From positions 2,466,501-2,530,500 of the forward strand of contig CP058414.1 in the NCBI GenBank assembly GCA_013391845.1: DNA of 64,000 nucleotides, written 5' to 3'. Shown here in pieces: positions 28,593 through 38,084 of this stretch (its first letter is position 1; every line of letters starts with the position of its first letter). The notes under the pieces are model-generated. The model ran no database searches and was not told the origin of the DNA. It saw only the letters and a program-made list of their open reading frames with translations. Source of the DNA: Pseudoalteromonas shioyasakiensis. GTDB lineage: Bacteria; Pseudomonadota; Gammaproteobacteria; Enterobacterales; Alteromonadaceae. A program made the position numbers and the translations under genes.

Positions 28593-30491
28593 TTAAAACA
28601 TGTCCGAATAAGGGTTTGATTTTGATAATAAAACCTTTTTATCAAAACCTGGGATTGTCATTGAGTCTTGGCAAATTTTGATGTCATTTTCATCAATTAA
28701 GCCGTCACCAAAGCGATAAATAAGCTCATAATGACCTAAATCAGCCTGTTGTTGGTAATCAGCTTGAGCTTGAGCTACTTGAGTATGACGATCCTGATAT
28801 TCCGCCATAACCACATCACCATGACGCTTTGCTAGCATTTGCAATGTAATTGCTGGAGATAAAACAGTCGCCGTTGCGTTGTTACCACCAAACCCTTTTG
28901 AATTTATAAATGCAATGTCCATTGCATCACATTGATAATGTTCTGTGCGAATATCTAAATGCTCGCTATAAACGTCATCAGCCACTTTATCGATTGTAGT
29001 AATCCCTGGCATAATGTTATGACTAAACACGCCTAATGCCATGGCTAATTGATCACCACTGGCTGGAGCAATAGTATGCCCAACATACGCTTTAGGAGCT
29101 GCAATCTTCCAATTATCAATAGCAAATGTCTGTGCTACCTTATGGTAAATTAATGATTCTGTTACGCGGTTTTGAGGCGTGCTTGAGCCGTGAGCCAATA
29201 TAAAGCTACGTTTTTGTACCGCTTCTTGACCAACAATACCACTAGCTAGTGCAACAGATTTTGCCATTGTAATATAGTTACCAGGGCCCGGTGCTGTGAT
29301 TGATTTTTTAATTCCATCAGCATTTACGAACACATCCGCAACGCTACCTAACACATCAGCACCTAACTCTAATGCCAATGCATCATCCATTAAGATAGCA
29401 ACCTGTGCACCTTCACCAATTGTAAAGCCACAGTTTTCACCAAATGGACGGCTTGTACGGCGATGATCAACGACTTCTGAATTATCAAGGCGCTTTAGGC
29501 CCTCTTCATTTGCAAGTGCGCTCATATTACCAAAGCCTTCAACAATTTCTGGCGTAATAGCACACTCTACTGATGCCACAATCGCTACTCGCGTGCGACC
29601 TGCTTGAATATCGTTTACAGCAGCACGTAGGTTATATAAAAACGTGGCACACGCGCCTGATGTGGTAAAGGTCGTACCCACGTTACCTGTTACATAAGCA
29701 TTGATAAAGTCGGTCGACATGGTGTTTAAGCCAAGTGCAAGCTGTTTTGTACTAACGCGATCACCTTGTTGACGCGCACGAATCAAACCACCAAAACCTT
29801 CATCATCAACTTGCCCAGCAACAGAGGCTGAGTAAGTACCAATTTGATCAGGCTCAACACTGTTCATTACCTGCTGCCACGGTAGACCAGTCGAACGAAT
29901 TGCATCAGTTGCAGCAAAGATAGTTGCTTGCAGACCTCTAGGCTGGTAGCGGCTGTTATACATAGCTGAAGGTTCGAAACCTGTCGGTAGTTGACCCGCC
30001 GCTTTAATTGGATTATCGCGGGTACTGTCATGTTTAATAGCAAGATCAGCACTAATAGTTACTTTTACTTTTTTATCGCTCAACTCCTCAATGTGCCAGC
30101 TACTAGGTACAGGGGTTGGTAAATCACGGCGACGCGTTTCAAAAACTATTTGTTGTTCATCTGACGCTGTTAACGTCATTTTTTGCTGCCACGGAGTCGC
30201 ATCAACATCGAAGTGATTTTTTTCAATTTTGCGAATAAGTGTGCCAGCTAAAATTTGTTCACCGAACTTAGCTTCGATATCTTTTTCAGCAACTGTATTG
30301 CCTTGAGCATCTTTAAGTACACCTTCAGTAAGGGTGACTAAGTTCATTAAAGTCGCTAAGCCTAAAAATGTCTCCTGACGGGCTTTAGCGTCCAAGCTGT
30401 CTAACACGATACGACGATAACCTTGATGAAAAGAAGTGCGGCCAGCGGCATTAATACCACCCATACCAACAATAACGGGTAATGCTGTCAT
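28593..30491 (-). CDS. fabY: Beta-ketoacyl-ACP synthase, FabY type
   Basis: A 632-residue condensing enzyme much longer than FabB or FabF (about 410). The catalytic residues are Cys281 in S-G-A-C-A-T, His434 in A-H-G-S-S-T-P and His472 in V-G-H-T, with Lys467 before the second His. The long N-terminal and internal insertions and total length fit Pseudomonas aeruginosa FabY, which starts fatty acid synthesis from acetyl-CoA and malonyl-ACP in place of FabH. I infer the same role; a specialised lipid pathway is the alternative. It is divergent from a GlxA-type regulator. A terminator lies downstream, so it is a single-gene unit. Confidence 0.75.
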   Translation of the reverse strand: MTALPVIVGMGGINAAGRTSFHQGYRRIVLDSLDAKARQETFLGLATLMNLVTLTEGVLKDAQGNTVAEKDIEAKFGEQILAGTLIRKIEKNHFDVDATPWQQKMTLTASDEQQIVFETRRRDLPTPVPSSWHIEELSDKKVKVTISADLAIKHDSTRDNPIKAAGQLPTGFEPSAMYNSRYQPRGLQATIFAATDAIRSTGLPWQQVMNSVEPDQIGTYSASVAGQVDDEGFGGLIRARQQGDRVSTKQLALGLNTMSTDFINAYVTGNVGTTFTTSGACATFLYNLRAAVNDIQAGRTRVAIVASVECAITPEIVEGFGNMSALANEEGLKRLDNSEVVDHRRTSRPFGENCGFTIGEGAQVAILMDDALALELGADVLGSVADVFVNADGIKKSITAPGPGNYITMAKSVALASGIVGQEAVQKRSFILAHGSSTPQNRVTESLIYHKVAQTFAIDNWKIAAPKAYVGHTIAPASGDQLAMALGVFSHNIMPGITTIDKVADDVYSEHLDIRTEHYQCDAMDIAFINSKGFGGNNATATVLSPAITLQMLAKRHGDVVMAEYQDRHTQVAQAQADYQQQADLGHYELIYRFGDGLIDENDIKICQDSMTIPGFDKKVLLSKSNPYSDMF

Positions 30492-30618
30492 AAAAAACCT
30501 TGAGAAAACGTGTTATGAGAATTAAACCAAGTTTAAATGGATTAACTAATACACTTTGTGCTTAAATAGCCAAATAACCTGCATAAAAGGCCAAAAACAA
30601 CTGGTCGGAGCAATTTCA

Positions 30619-31629
30619 GTGACGAAACTTCAACATCAAAAAGCCATAGAAATTAGTGTTTTGGTTTATCCACACTTACTAATAACTAGTTTAACCTTAC
30701 CTATAGAAATGCTTAGAGCCGGCGAGGCCTTTGCCAAAAGCCATCATCAGCATAACGAATTTAAACCTCTCAACATCAACTTAGTAGCAACTAGCATAAA
30801 AGCGATCCCCAACCGCACGGGGCTAGCAATAATGCCCGATTGCGAAACTGCCTCAGCGCCAGCTAGTGAGTTAATTATTGTCCCTGGTATTTGGCGCAAC
30901 CCGCGACCTGTAGTAAGCAAACAGCAAAGCTTGGTTGACTGGCTTGGCGATTCTTGGCGGCAAGGCAGTCATATCATTGGTGTAGGTACTGGCAACTGTT
31001 TAGTTGCTGAGGCTGGATTACTTGATGGTCACCCTGCTACCACCCACTGGCATTACGCAGAGCAATTTAAACGTGACTACCCTAAAGTGCAGCTTAAACC
31101 TGACTTTTTTATTACTCAATCTGAGCGTATGTATACAGTTGCCAGTTTAAATGCCCTTGCAGACGTTATAGTCCATATTATTAGCCAATATTATGGTCGA
31201 GCAGCAGCGCAACATGTTGAACGTAATTTCTCTCATGAGATTCGTAAGCCCTATGAAGATCAACGTTATCTAGAAGGTGCGGTTGATAAGCACCCTGATG
31301 AACTTATTGCGCAAATTCAATTTTGGCTGAAAAACAATTTAACCTCTGAACTGACCCTGCAAGAAATTGCGGCGCAATTTAGTTTAAGCTACCGCACCTT
31401 TACACGCCGCTTTCGTCAAGCCACCAGCCAAACACCCGTTGAATATTGGCAACAGCTGCGTGTTCAAACGGCAAAAGAGTTATTAGCCTCATCAAATTTA
31501 TCTATTCAAGAGGTAGCACTAGAAGTCGGATATAACGACCAAGGTCATTTAACAAGGGTATTTAAGAAAGTGCTTTCACAAACACCAAGTGAATATCGCA
31601 CAGTAGTTAGGCGTAAACTGTTTGGTTAA
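30619..31629 (+). CDS. GlxA family transcriptional regulator (DJ-1/PfpI + AraC)
   Basis: A 336-residue regulator. The N-terminal DJ-1/PfpI-like domain covers about residues 10-190 (G-V-G-T-G-N-C-L-V-A-E-A-G-L-L-D near 127 keeps a Cys at the nucleophile elbow). Two AraC helix-turn-helix motifs follow (T-L-Q-E-I-A-A-Q-F-S-L-S and I-Q-E-V-A-L-E-V-G-Y). I chose the GTG at 30619, which has GGAG eight bases upstream; a longer TTG frame lacks a ribosome site. It is divergent from fabY and may control it, but that is only positional. Confidence 0.85.
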   Translation: MTKLQHQKAIEISVLVYPHLLITSLTLPIEMLRAGEAFAKSHHQHNEFKPLNINLVATSIKAIPNRTGLAIMPDCETASAPASELIIVPGIWRNPRPVVSKQQSLVDWLGDSWRQGSHIIGVGTGNCLVAEAGLLDGHPATTHWHYAEQFKRDYPKVQLKPDFFITQSERMYTVASLNALADVIVHIISQYYGRAAAQHVERNFSHEIRKPYEDQRYLEGAVDKHPDELIAQIQFWLKNNLTSELTLQEIAAQFSLSYRTFTRRFRQATSQTPVEYWQQLRVQTAKELLASSNLSIQEVALEVGYNDQGHLTRVFKKVLSQTPSEYRTVVRRKLFG

Positions 31630-31749
31630 TTAATAAGAAATTACTGATTGAAGAACAATAAAATCTGATATGGAGCATTTATGTTGCTCAATTAGAATTT
31701 GTTACTAAGCTATCACTTAGTAGTATTTGTATTTAATTGAGTTCAAATA

Positions 31750-32949
31750 ATGTATCAGCCTGATTATGATGAATTAGTTGAGAGTTGGAATAAAACCCTT
31801 GAAGTATTAGCACTGTTTGCCGATGTGCCTGTCGCTTTAGTAATGAAGGTCGAAAATAATATTATTAGTGTATTTTCTAAAAATGCAAACCAATTAAACC
31901 CATACGAAATAGGCGACAGTGAAAAGTTTAAGAATTCAGGCCTTTATTGCGAGCATGTTGTAAAAAACCAGAAACTGCTGAATATACCTAATGCACTTAT
32001 TGATGATGATTGGAAAGAAAACCCTGATATCAAGCTCAATATGGTTTCCTACTTAGGTTTGCCCATTTCTGCTGGCGATACAACGCCATTTGGTACAATA
32101 TGTATCCTTGATAGCAAGCCCCATGAATACAACGAGCCAGTGATAAAACTACTCGAAACAATAAAACAAAGCTTTGAGACTCAACTAAAATTACTTTACC
32201 AACAGAAACAATCGCTTGAACAAAACCAATTTACTGAACTTGCCACTTTAATTCGTGGCATTGCCCATGAGGTCAATACTCCTTTAGGTAACTGCATAAC
32301 AGCCGTTGATTTCACTCAACAAACAGTGACAGAAACTCAAAATAGGCTTACACAGAAATGCTTGAGTCAGCAAACACTGCAAAATACACTAAACACTTTG
32401 TTAGACACTCATGAACTAGTAAGTCGCAATTTAACTACTTGCGCCTATAAGATAAGAATTTTACAGGATTTGCTCTATACAAAATCACAATCAACTAAAA
32501 CAATCATGACGTTAACTCAGCTTTCGGAGTCATTGTATAAGCATTTAGAAGAGCAAATAAAACATCGTGGTATCAAATTAGATATTAATTATCAAAACCC
32601 TCATAGCCAATTCGAAGTTGAAATAGACTTGCTAAAACAAGTACTTTTTATTTTGCAGCAAAACTCAATTGAGCATGCGTTCAACAACATCGAAAACCCT
32701 GCTATAGAAATTGATATTTATGATTTTGATGAGGTATTAAAAATTCACTACTCCGATAATGGCACCGGTATCAGCATAAGTGAACAAAACTCCATTTTCA
32801 CCCCATTTTATAAAGGTAAAAACAACCAATCAGGTATTGGGCTTGGCCTCAGCATTGCGAAGAAAATAGTTACTCAACAACTACAAGGTGAAATCTGTGT
32901 TCAAGAAAGTAACAACGGCGCTCACTTTTTAATTAGTTTGCCGAAGTAA
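31750..32949 (+). CDS. Soluble GAF-domain sensor histidine kinase
   Basis: A 399-residue cytosolic kinase with no membrane segment. The GAF domain covers residues 20-145, followed by a coiled linker and the H-box with His173 in I-A-H-E-V-N-T-P-L-G. The HATPase domain runs to about residue 398 (N-box Q-N-S-I-E-H-A-F, G1 D-N-G-T-G-I-S, G2 G-I-G-L-G-L-S-I-A). The H-box is of the HPK4 type. No response regulator is adjacent, so it is an orphan. It lies six bases before an S41 protease gene, with which it probably forms an operon. Confidence 0.85.
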   Translation: MYQPDYDELVESWNKTLEVLALFADVPVALVMKVENNIISVFSKNANQLNPYEIGDSEKFKNSGLYCEHVVKNQKLLNIPNALIDDDWKENPDIKLNMVSYLGLPISAGDTTPFGTICILDSKPHEYNEPVIKLLETIKQSFETQLKLLYQQKQSLEQNQFTELATLIRGIAHEVNTPLGNCITAVDFTQQTVTETQNRLTQKCLSQQTLQNTLNTLLDTHELVSRNLTTCAYKIRILQDLLYTKSQSTKTIMTLTQLSESLYKHLEEQIKHRGIKLDINYQNPHSQFEVEIDLLKQVLFILQQNSIEHAFNNIENPAIEIDIYDFDEVLKIHYSDNGTGISISEQNSIFTPFYKGKNNQSGIGLGLSIAKKIVTQQLQGEICVQESNNGAHFLISLPK

Positions 32950-32955
32950 GTTTTA

Positions 32956-33855
32956 ATGAAGAAATCATACTTTTTTACATTGATGTTATTTACTCTAATT
33001 TCTTCTTTTGTTGAAGCAGAGCCAAATTATGATGAAGTAAAGCAATTAATTAACAAGCACTTTATCCGTAAAAATGATTATTCAGACAAATCAGCCTATC
33101 TTGGCTATAAAACTCCAAACGTTGCAACACTTCTTAAATCACTCAATGAACCTCATACTTATCTCAAGGATAAAGATTCAAATATAATTTTTTTCAGCGC
33201 CAAAAAACGCTGTGTTAATAACAGTAAAATTAAGCTGAGTTTTCAAAAAGGTAAACTTGCTTATCTAAAAGTTTCCAGTATTGGTGCGACAACAACGGAA
33301 GAAAAATCTCAATATGTTCGTAATTCAATCAATAATATAAGATCTCAAGACAACGAGAATTCTCGATACTGGATTATTGATTTAAGAAAAAATAGCGGCG
33401 GCAATATGTGGCCGATGTTGCAAGCACTTTCCCCTTTTTTCGACGCTACACAAACATTAGGTGAATTCCATTTGTCATCTGGAAGCATTACTAGATTTGG
33501 ATTTAAAGATGGAATAGCCCATGAAAGCACGCTACAAAAAATCAATTTTCAACCAGATACTTATCATTTAAAACATCAGCCTATCGGGATTTTTGTTTTG
33601 ATTGATTCTAGCGTCGCTAGTTCAGCTGAAGCATTGGCAATTGGGCTATCTTCTCTTAATAATGTAACACTTGTTGGGGAGAAAACGTGTGGCTTAGCTA
33701 CTGTCAATACTCCGTTTGAGCTCAGTGACGAAAGTATTCTTGTTTTAACAACAGGCGAGATGGCCAATATTCATGGGCAAACGTTTAAAAATGGAATCAA
33801 ACCTAGCATGAGTAGTCTAGAATTTAGTACGCTAATCAAAGACTTTGGAGAATAA
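32956..33855 (+). CDS. Secreted S41 family peptidase, short form
   Basis: A 299-residue exported protein (signal peptide 1-21, ending V-E-A). The S41 core is visible: D-L-R-K-N-S-G-G-N near residue 138, the nucleophile region S-S-V-A-S-S-A-E-A near 217 and G-E-K-T-C-G near 239. No PDZ domain can be seen. It resembles the tricorn/CtpA-like single-domain enzymes, and the general base is not certain. It is probably translated with the upstream histidine kinase. The last 24 bases overlap the convergent acetyltransferase gene. Confidence 0.75.
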   Translation: MKKSYFFTLMLFTLISSFVEAEPNYDEVKQLINKHFIRKNDYSDKSAYLGYKTPNVATLLKSLNEPHTYLKDKDSNIIFFSAKKRCVNNSKIKLSFQKGKLAYLKVSSIGATTTEEKSQYVRNSINNIRSQDNENSRYWIIDLRKNSGGNMWPMLQALSPFFDATQTLGEFHLSSGSITRFGFKDGIAHESTLQKINFQPDTYHLKHQPIGIFVLIDSSVASSAEALAIGLSSLNNVTLVGEKTCGLATVNTPFELSDESILVLTTGEMANIHGQTFKNGIKPSMSSLEFSTLIKDFGE

Positions 33856-34275
33856 AATCTGACTAGTTTGTGGGCTACCTCTGTCCTCATAACCCACTAT
33901 TGCATAACCATTTTTGATAAGCATATTCAGCATTGCAGGAAAACGGTTCATAGACTTAACCATTATAACTCGGTAATTATTGGTCTTAACCCAAGCTTCT
34001 TGCGCGTTTAATAATGATTGAGCTATGCCCTGCCCTCTACATTTTGGCGCAACTGCACCAAGCCAGCTATAAAAGGTGTTTGAATCTAGCTCATAACCCA
34101 GTTTGTAGGCCACAGGCTCATTTTCGATATAAGCAACTAAAGCTAGATGCTCAACATCTGCACACCGTGCTTGTAATTTACTGAGGCTATTTCGGCCATC
34201 AAACTCAGGAATTTGACTATCAACAAGTAACAAATCTTCTAAACAGGACGGCTTTATTGTGTAACAAGGCTCCAT
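33832..34275 (-). CDS. GNAT family N-acetyltransferase
   Basis: A 147-residue GNAT enzyme. The acetyl-CoA loop C-R-G-Q-G-I-A is near residue 80 and follows the beta-4 strand F-Y-S-W-L-G-A-V-A-P. The acceptor is unknown. The 3' end overlaps the end of the convergent S41 gene by 24 bases, which would give overlapping antisense mRNA ends. Confidence 0.8.
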   Translation of the reverse strand: MEPCYTIKPSCLEDLLLVDSQIPEFDGRNSLSKLQARCADVEHLALVAYIENEPVAYKLGYELDSNTFYSWLGAVAPKCRGQGIAQSLLNAQEAWVKTNNYRVIMVKSMNRFPAMLNMLIKNGYAIVGYEDRGSPQTSQILFSKVFD

Positions 34276-34308
34276 GAATCACTCTAATCTAACTTCTATT
34301 ATCTAACT

Positions 34309-34803
34309 TCACTTTTCTTTTCGATAATACAACTTTGAATAGCGTTTTACACGAACATGCACACCGCGACCTAAGCTCTTAAATTTAGCTTCAAGTACAT
34401 CTACGCCATATAAAATAACGACCACTAATACTGAAAGTTTAATTGCAGCTAACAAGTTATCAGTGGCAATCACAACACCTATAGAGGCTAATACCCAGAT
34501 AGTTGCTGCGGAAGTTACACCAACTACCGCGCCATCTTTTGCAAGCATTACTCCGGCACCTAAAAAGCCAATACCGGTGATAATTTGGCCCACTACACGT
34601 GAATGGTCTATCACATCGCCATGCAACATAAATGCAGTAGCAAGAAATAAGTAGGTGCCTAACACAATGAGTGCGGAGGTACGAATACCAACAGGCTTAC
34701 CGCGTAACTGACGCTCCATACCAATAATTGCGCCGCAAAATGCGGCGCTACCAATTGCTGACCAAGAATAAGGGGCAATATCAAATAAACTACTCAGAGT
34801 CAC
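34309..34803 (-). CDS. MgtC/SapB family membrane protein
   Basis: A 164-residue MgtC-like protein with four to five hydrophobic segments. The core motifs are G-M-E-R-Q-L-R-G near residue 28, G-I-R-T-S-A-L-I near 39 and G-F-L-G-A-G-V-M-L near 78, followed by a basic cytosolic tail. It is longer than, and clearly different from, the copy at 26993. The tail is too short to be the full ACT-like domain. It follows the GNAT-C39 gene on the same strand after 30 bases and could be in that operon. Confidence 0.85.
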   Translation of the reverse strand: MTLSSLFDIAPYSWSAIGSAAFCGAIIGMERQLRGKPVGIRTSALIVLGTYLFLATAFMLHGDVIDHSRVVGQIITGIGFLGAGVMLAKDGAVVGVTSAATIWVLASIGVVIATDNLLAAIKLSVLVVVILYGVDVLEAKFKSLGRGVHVRVKRYSKLYYRKEK

Positions 34804-34833
34804 TGTACTTCCAAATCAAACTAACAATTAAAT

Positions 34834-35937
34834 TTATAAATAAAAGGCCATCGCAGTGCTGAGTCTTGATGAACCAAAACTAGCCATTTTGTTAAAATCG
34901 GCTTTGGTTATTGGGACATGCTGACAATCAATCGCCAATTGTTTTTCGTTTTCACAAAACGGGTCATGCACGTACAAGCAATGCTCATCAATATGCGTTA
35001 CACACACCCAATGCGGTGACTTTTTACCATCAAATCGATAGGTACTGATCAATAACACCACCGCTTTACCCTCCGCAAGCCAATCCTCAATAGCAACCAA
35101 GGTTAACTCTTGATAGCGTACTGGCAACTTTGCAGCTATCGCTTCTGCCACAAATTGATTATGAACCGTATGCAAGATGGCTTTTTTCTTTTCGCTTCTT
35201 ACACCATCAATAAACAAAGTTTCACGAGTATTTAAAACTACATCAGCTTTAAAACCTCGTTTCATTGCCGCAAGTGCTAACCCTAGAGGGTGACAACCGC
35301 CATGCCCTGATGTCATAAAAATAGTGGTAGCTTCACGCCATATATCCAGCTCTTTCAGTTGGCTCATTGCGGTATCATTCAATGATGACATTGCCATTAA
35401 TAACGCCGCAGGACCACAGGTAAACTCGGTTGTTTGCTGGTACCAAGGCGTGTGTTTATCGGCATTAAACTCGATATTACGTCGAATGTTTTTTTGCATT
35501 CGATGGGCATCACTATGGTCATCATAATAATCACTGTAATGACCAAACACCTGGTAACCCAGTTTTTCATATAAGCAAATTGCCGATAGGTTGTTTACCG
35601 CAACTTCTAGACGCATATATAAACGGCCGCGTTTAGCTGTTTCGTTTTCAAGCGCAAGCAGTAACTTTGAAGCAATGCCTTTGCCTTGCTGAGATTGCAA
35701 AACCGCCAGTGAATATAGCCGAGCAAGACGCGTCCCCTTGTGACACCAAACCAAACCATAACCAACTAGTTGGTTCTCGATCTCGGCCACCATCAGTAAG
35801 CCATGCGTTGCGCTGATCCAACGTTTTAAACTACGACTACTTAATCTATCTTGACTAAAGCTTTGTTCTTCAATGGCAACAAGGGCCGCCAAATCCGTTG
35901 CCTGAGCAAAACGGATTTGACAAACAGAGGCGTTCAT
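34834..35937 (-). CDS. GNAT acetyltransferase fused to a C39-like cysteine peptidase
   Basis: A 367-residue fusion. Residues 1-150 form a RimI-like acetyltransferase with the acetyl-CoA loop Q-S-Q-Q-G-K-G-I-A (81-89) and Y-E-K-L-G-Y near 123. Residues 165-367 form a C39/papain-like peptidase with Cys174 in E-F-T-C-G-P-A-A, His309 in S-P-H-W-V and Asp325 in V-H-D-P-F. No signal peptide is present, so it acts in the cytosol. Its ATG overlaps the stop of the RLAN/ATP-grasp gene by one base. This pairing is known from comparative genomics as a predicted peptide-modifying system; no substrate is established to my knowledge. Confidence 0.85.
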   Translation of the reverse strand: MNASVCQIRFAQATDLAALVAIEEQSFSQDRLSSRSLKRWISATHGLLMVAEIENQLVGYGLVWCHKGTRLARLYSLAVLQSQQGKGIASKLLLALENETAKRGRLYMRLEVAVNNLSAICLYEKLGYQVFGHYSDYYDDHSDAHRMQKNIRRNIEFNADKHTPWYQQTTEFTCGPAALLMAMSSLNDTAMSQLKELDIWREATTIFMTSGHGGCHPLGLALAAMKRGFKADVVLNTRETLFIDGVRSEKKKAILHTVHNQFVAEAIAAKLPVRYQELTLVAIEDWLAEGKAVVLLISTYRFDGKKSPHWVCVTHIDEHCLYVHDPFCENEKQLAIDCQHVPITKADFNKMASFGSSRLSTAMAFYL

Positions 35938-37331
35938 TAACCACGGCCTCGTGCTTCTAAGCGTTGTTTAAACTCATCCATAATGATCATATAAAGCTCA
36001 TCACCTAAATAGGCATCTTCGACTTTATGGTCGATACTTGGGTTGTCATTCACTTCTAACACGTATGCTTTACCTTGATGTTCTTTAACGTCAACACCAT
36101 ACAAACCTTTACCTACCGTTTTGCAGGCTTTTAACGCCGCATCGAGTACCACTTTAGGTAATTCAAATGTTGGCAAGGTTTCAAAGCCACCAGAAAAGAA
36201 ACGTTTTGCATCATGGTTATAAATTTGCCAGTGATTACGCGCCATTAAATAACGACACGCATAAATTGCACGGCCATTTAACACCCCGACACGCCAGTCG
36301 TATTCGGTGTACATGTACTCTTGTGCAAGCACAAGTGCACTAAACTCAAACAGCTCTGTTAATTTAGCAACTAACTCATCACGATTAGCAACTTTAAATA
36401 CGCCTTTTGAGAAAGAGCCTTCTGGCATTTTTAATACCAGTGGGTAGCTGAAGTTTGCTTCTAAACTTTCAATTGTCTCTTCACTTGTATCAGCCACAAC
36501 GTGAGTTTTTAAACTCGGCACTTTTTGATAATTAAAAGCATCGTGCAAATACACTTTATTACAGCAGCGCAGTATCGACTCTGCATCATCAATCACCACT
36601 AACCCTAAGCTTTGTGCTTTACTCGCTAAACGATAGGTTGGATGGTCGATGGCCGTTGTTTGACGAATAAACAACGCATCAAATTGTGCAATATTGGTAA
36701 TTTCATCAAATGTAAGTGCTTGTGCATAAATACCATGTTTAGCGGCTGCTTTAATAAATTTAGCAATGGCATCTTTATCACTTGGTGGCACTTTTTCTTG
36801 GTGATCAACCAATATGGCCATATCCCAACGGTAACGACGTTTTTTATCGTGAATGCGCCATACAGACATCGTAAAGCTATTGAGTTGCTTTACAAACTCT
36901 GTAAAGCCCGTGTCATCTAATGATGCAATCGCACCTTGCTTCACAACACCTTGTTCATCACACACCAAAATAGGCGCAGGATATTGCGAGAATAATGCTT
37001 TAGTTGCTTTGCTTTGCTGCTCTTGATCTGTGTGACCAAAAAATACAGTACAACCAGCAAGCTCTTTATGACGCGTGCTATGCTCATCGCTACGTAGTGC
37101 ATTAATTGTTTTTACACTCGGTAATACCTGATGCTTTCTTGCTTCAGCAAGCAAAGAACAATAATAACCTTTACTTAAATACTGCCCTGTATCACACAAG
37201 TTTAAAATGCGTGTTTTTGGCTCATTATGTTTTGGGTAATCACGTAAGTAGGTGTCAAAGGTAATGACATTTTCGAAATTTTGAGCAATACGTTGCTCAT
37301 TGTTATCAACCACAATCAAGGTTTTAAACAC
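35937..37331 (-). CDS. RLAN domain / RimK-like ATP-grasp ligase
   Basis: A 464-residue predicted amide ligase. The N-terminal RLAN domain begins F-K-T-L-I-V-V-D-N and runs to about residue 170. The ATP-grasp core follows: P-L-V-L-K-M-P-E-G-S-F-S-K-G binds ATP and V-L-E-V-N-D-N-P-S binds magnesium near the end. RimK-type enzymes add glutamate or other amino acids to a carboxyl end. I chose the GTG at 37331 with AGGA six bases upstream, because the extra 26 residues of the longer frame are hydrophobic and unlike the family start. It is coupled to the GNAT-C39 gene downstream. Confidence 0.85.
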   Translation of the reverse strand: MFKTLIVVDNNEQRIAQNFENVITFDTYLRDYPKHNEPKTRILNLCDTGQYLSKGYYCSLLAEARKHQVLPSVKTINALRSDEHSTRHKELAGCTVFFGHTDQEQQSKATKALFSQYPAPILVCDEQGVVKQGAIASLDDTGFTEFVKQLNSFTMSVWRIHDKKRRYRWDMAILVDHQEKVPPSDKDAIAKFIKAAAKHGIYAQALTFDEITNIAQFDALFIRQTTAIDHPTYRLASKAQSLGLVVIDDAESILRCCNKVYLHDAFNYQKVPSLKTHVVADTSEETIESLEANFSYPLVLKMPEGSFSKGVFKVANRDELVAKLTELFEFSALVLAQEYMYTEYDWRVGVLNGRAIYACRYLMARNHWQIYNHDAKRFFSGGFETLPTFELPKVVLDAALKACKTVGKGLYGVDVKEHQGKAYVLEVNDNPSIDHKVEDAYLGDELYMIIMDEFKQRLEARGRG

Positions 37332-37531
37332 GACTTTTCCTAAATTAAGTCTTATGAAAAAAATGAAAACACCCAGCCGATTAAGTGAACGCATGAGGCT
37401 AAACTTCACTTAACTAGATGGGTGCTTATAAGCATTAAGCTTGATGTGATTTATAGAGGTTTTTTTACTTTGTGACCAACGAGTTATTTTTTACTTGAAG
37501 ATGAAATTTACTGATTAATAAATTTTCTTGA

Positions 37532-38008
37532 TCATACTATTTCTGTAACGCTATAAAACTGTGCGTTACCTGCAATTGTCAGTGTTACTTCATCATCAAT
37601 TTGCTTGCCAATCAGCTGTTTACCTAACGGCGCTTCACGGGTTACAACATATATAGGCTGTTCTTTTACGGTGACTACTAAGCCACCTGCACTTGGGCCC
37701 ATAAAAAACCACTTTGAGTTATCTTGTTCATCGACAAGACACACTAATGCACCTTCACGAACCTTATTAAATTCGCTTTCTTTAAACACTGTATTGAATG
37801 CTTGTATGTCACGGTAGCACTCATTAACTCGTTCAGCTTGCCCTTGCGCTAAATAAGCGGCTTCTAAACCCAAGGTATCGTATTGAGTTTCAGCAACACT
37901 TTCTTCGTGGGTTGCTGCATCATGAGCCGCTTTTGCCGCTGCTTTGGCGTCTTGCAGTTGTGCCTCTAGCGCAAAGCGTAAATGTTCAATTACGTGTGTT
38001 TTATTCAT
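37532..38008 (-). CDS. GreA/GreB family transcription factor-like protein
   Basis: A 158-residue protein. The N-terminal half is an alanine-rich helical region that could form the Gre coiled coil. The C-terminal half is a GreA/GreB FKBP-like domain (A-P-L-G-K-Q-L-I-G-K-Q-I-D-D-E-V near residues 126-141, a hallmark of the fold). Gre factors enter the RNA polymerase secondary channel and rescue backtracked complexes. The coiled-coil tip here is not the classic acidic tip, so it may act in another way. It stands alone between secF and the ATP-grasp gene. Confidence 0.75.
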   Translation of the reverse strand: MNKTHVIEHLRFALEAQLQDAKAAAKAAHDAATHEESVAETQYDTLGLEAAYLAQGQAERVNECYRDIQAFNTVFKESEFNKVREGALVCLVDEQDNSKWFFMGPSAGGLVVTVKEQPIYVVTREAPLGKQLIGKQIDDEVTLTIAGNAQFYSVTEIV

Positions 38009-38025
38009 ATCAAAGCAGTTAAAAC

Positions 38026-38059
38026 AGAAAAGCCGCTATTCTATGGAAAAATAGCGGCT
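38026..38059 (-). terminator. Terminator after secF
   Basis: AGCCGCTATT and AATAGCGGCT with a nine-base loop and a T-rich tail on the minus strand lie about 25 bases after the secF stop. Confidence 0.8.
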
Positions 38060-38084
38060 GATGAAAGTAAGTTATAAAACTGAC

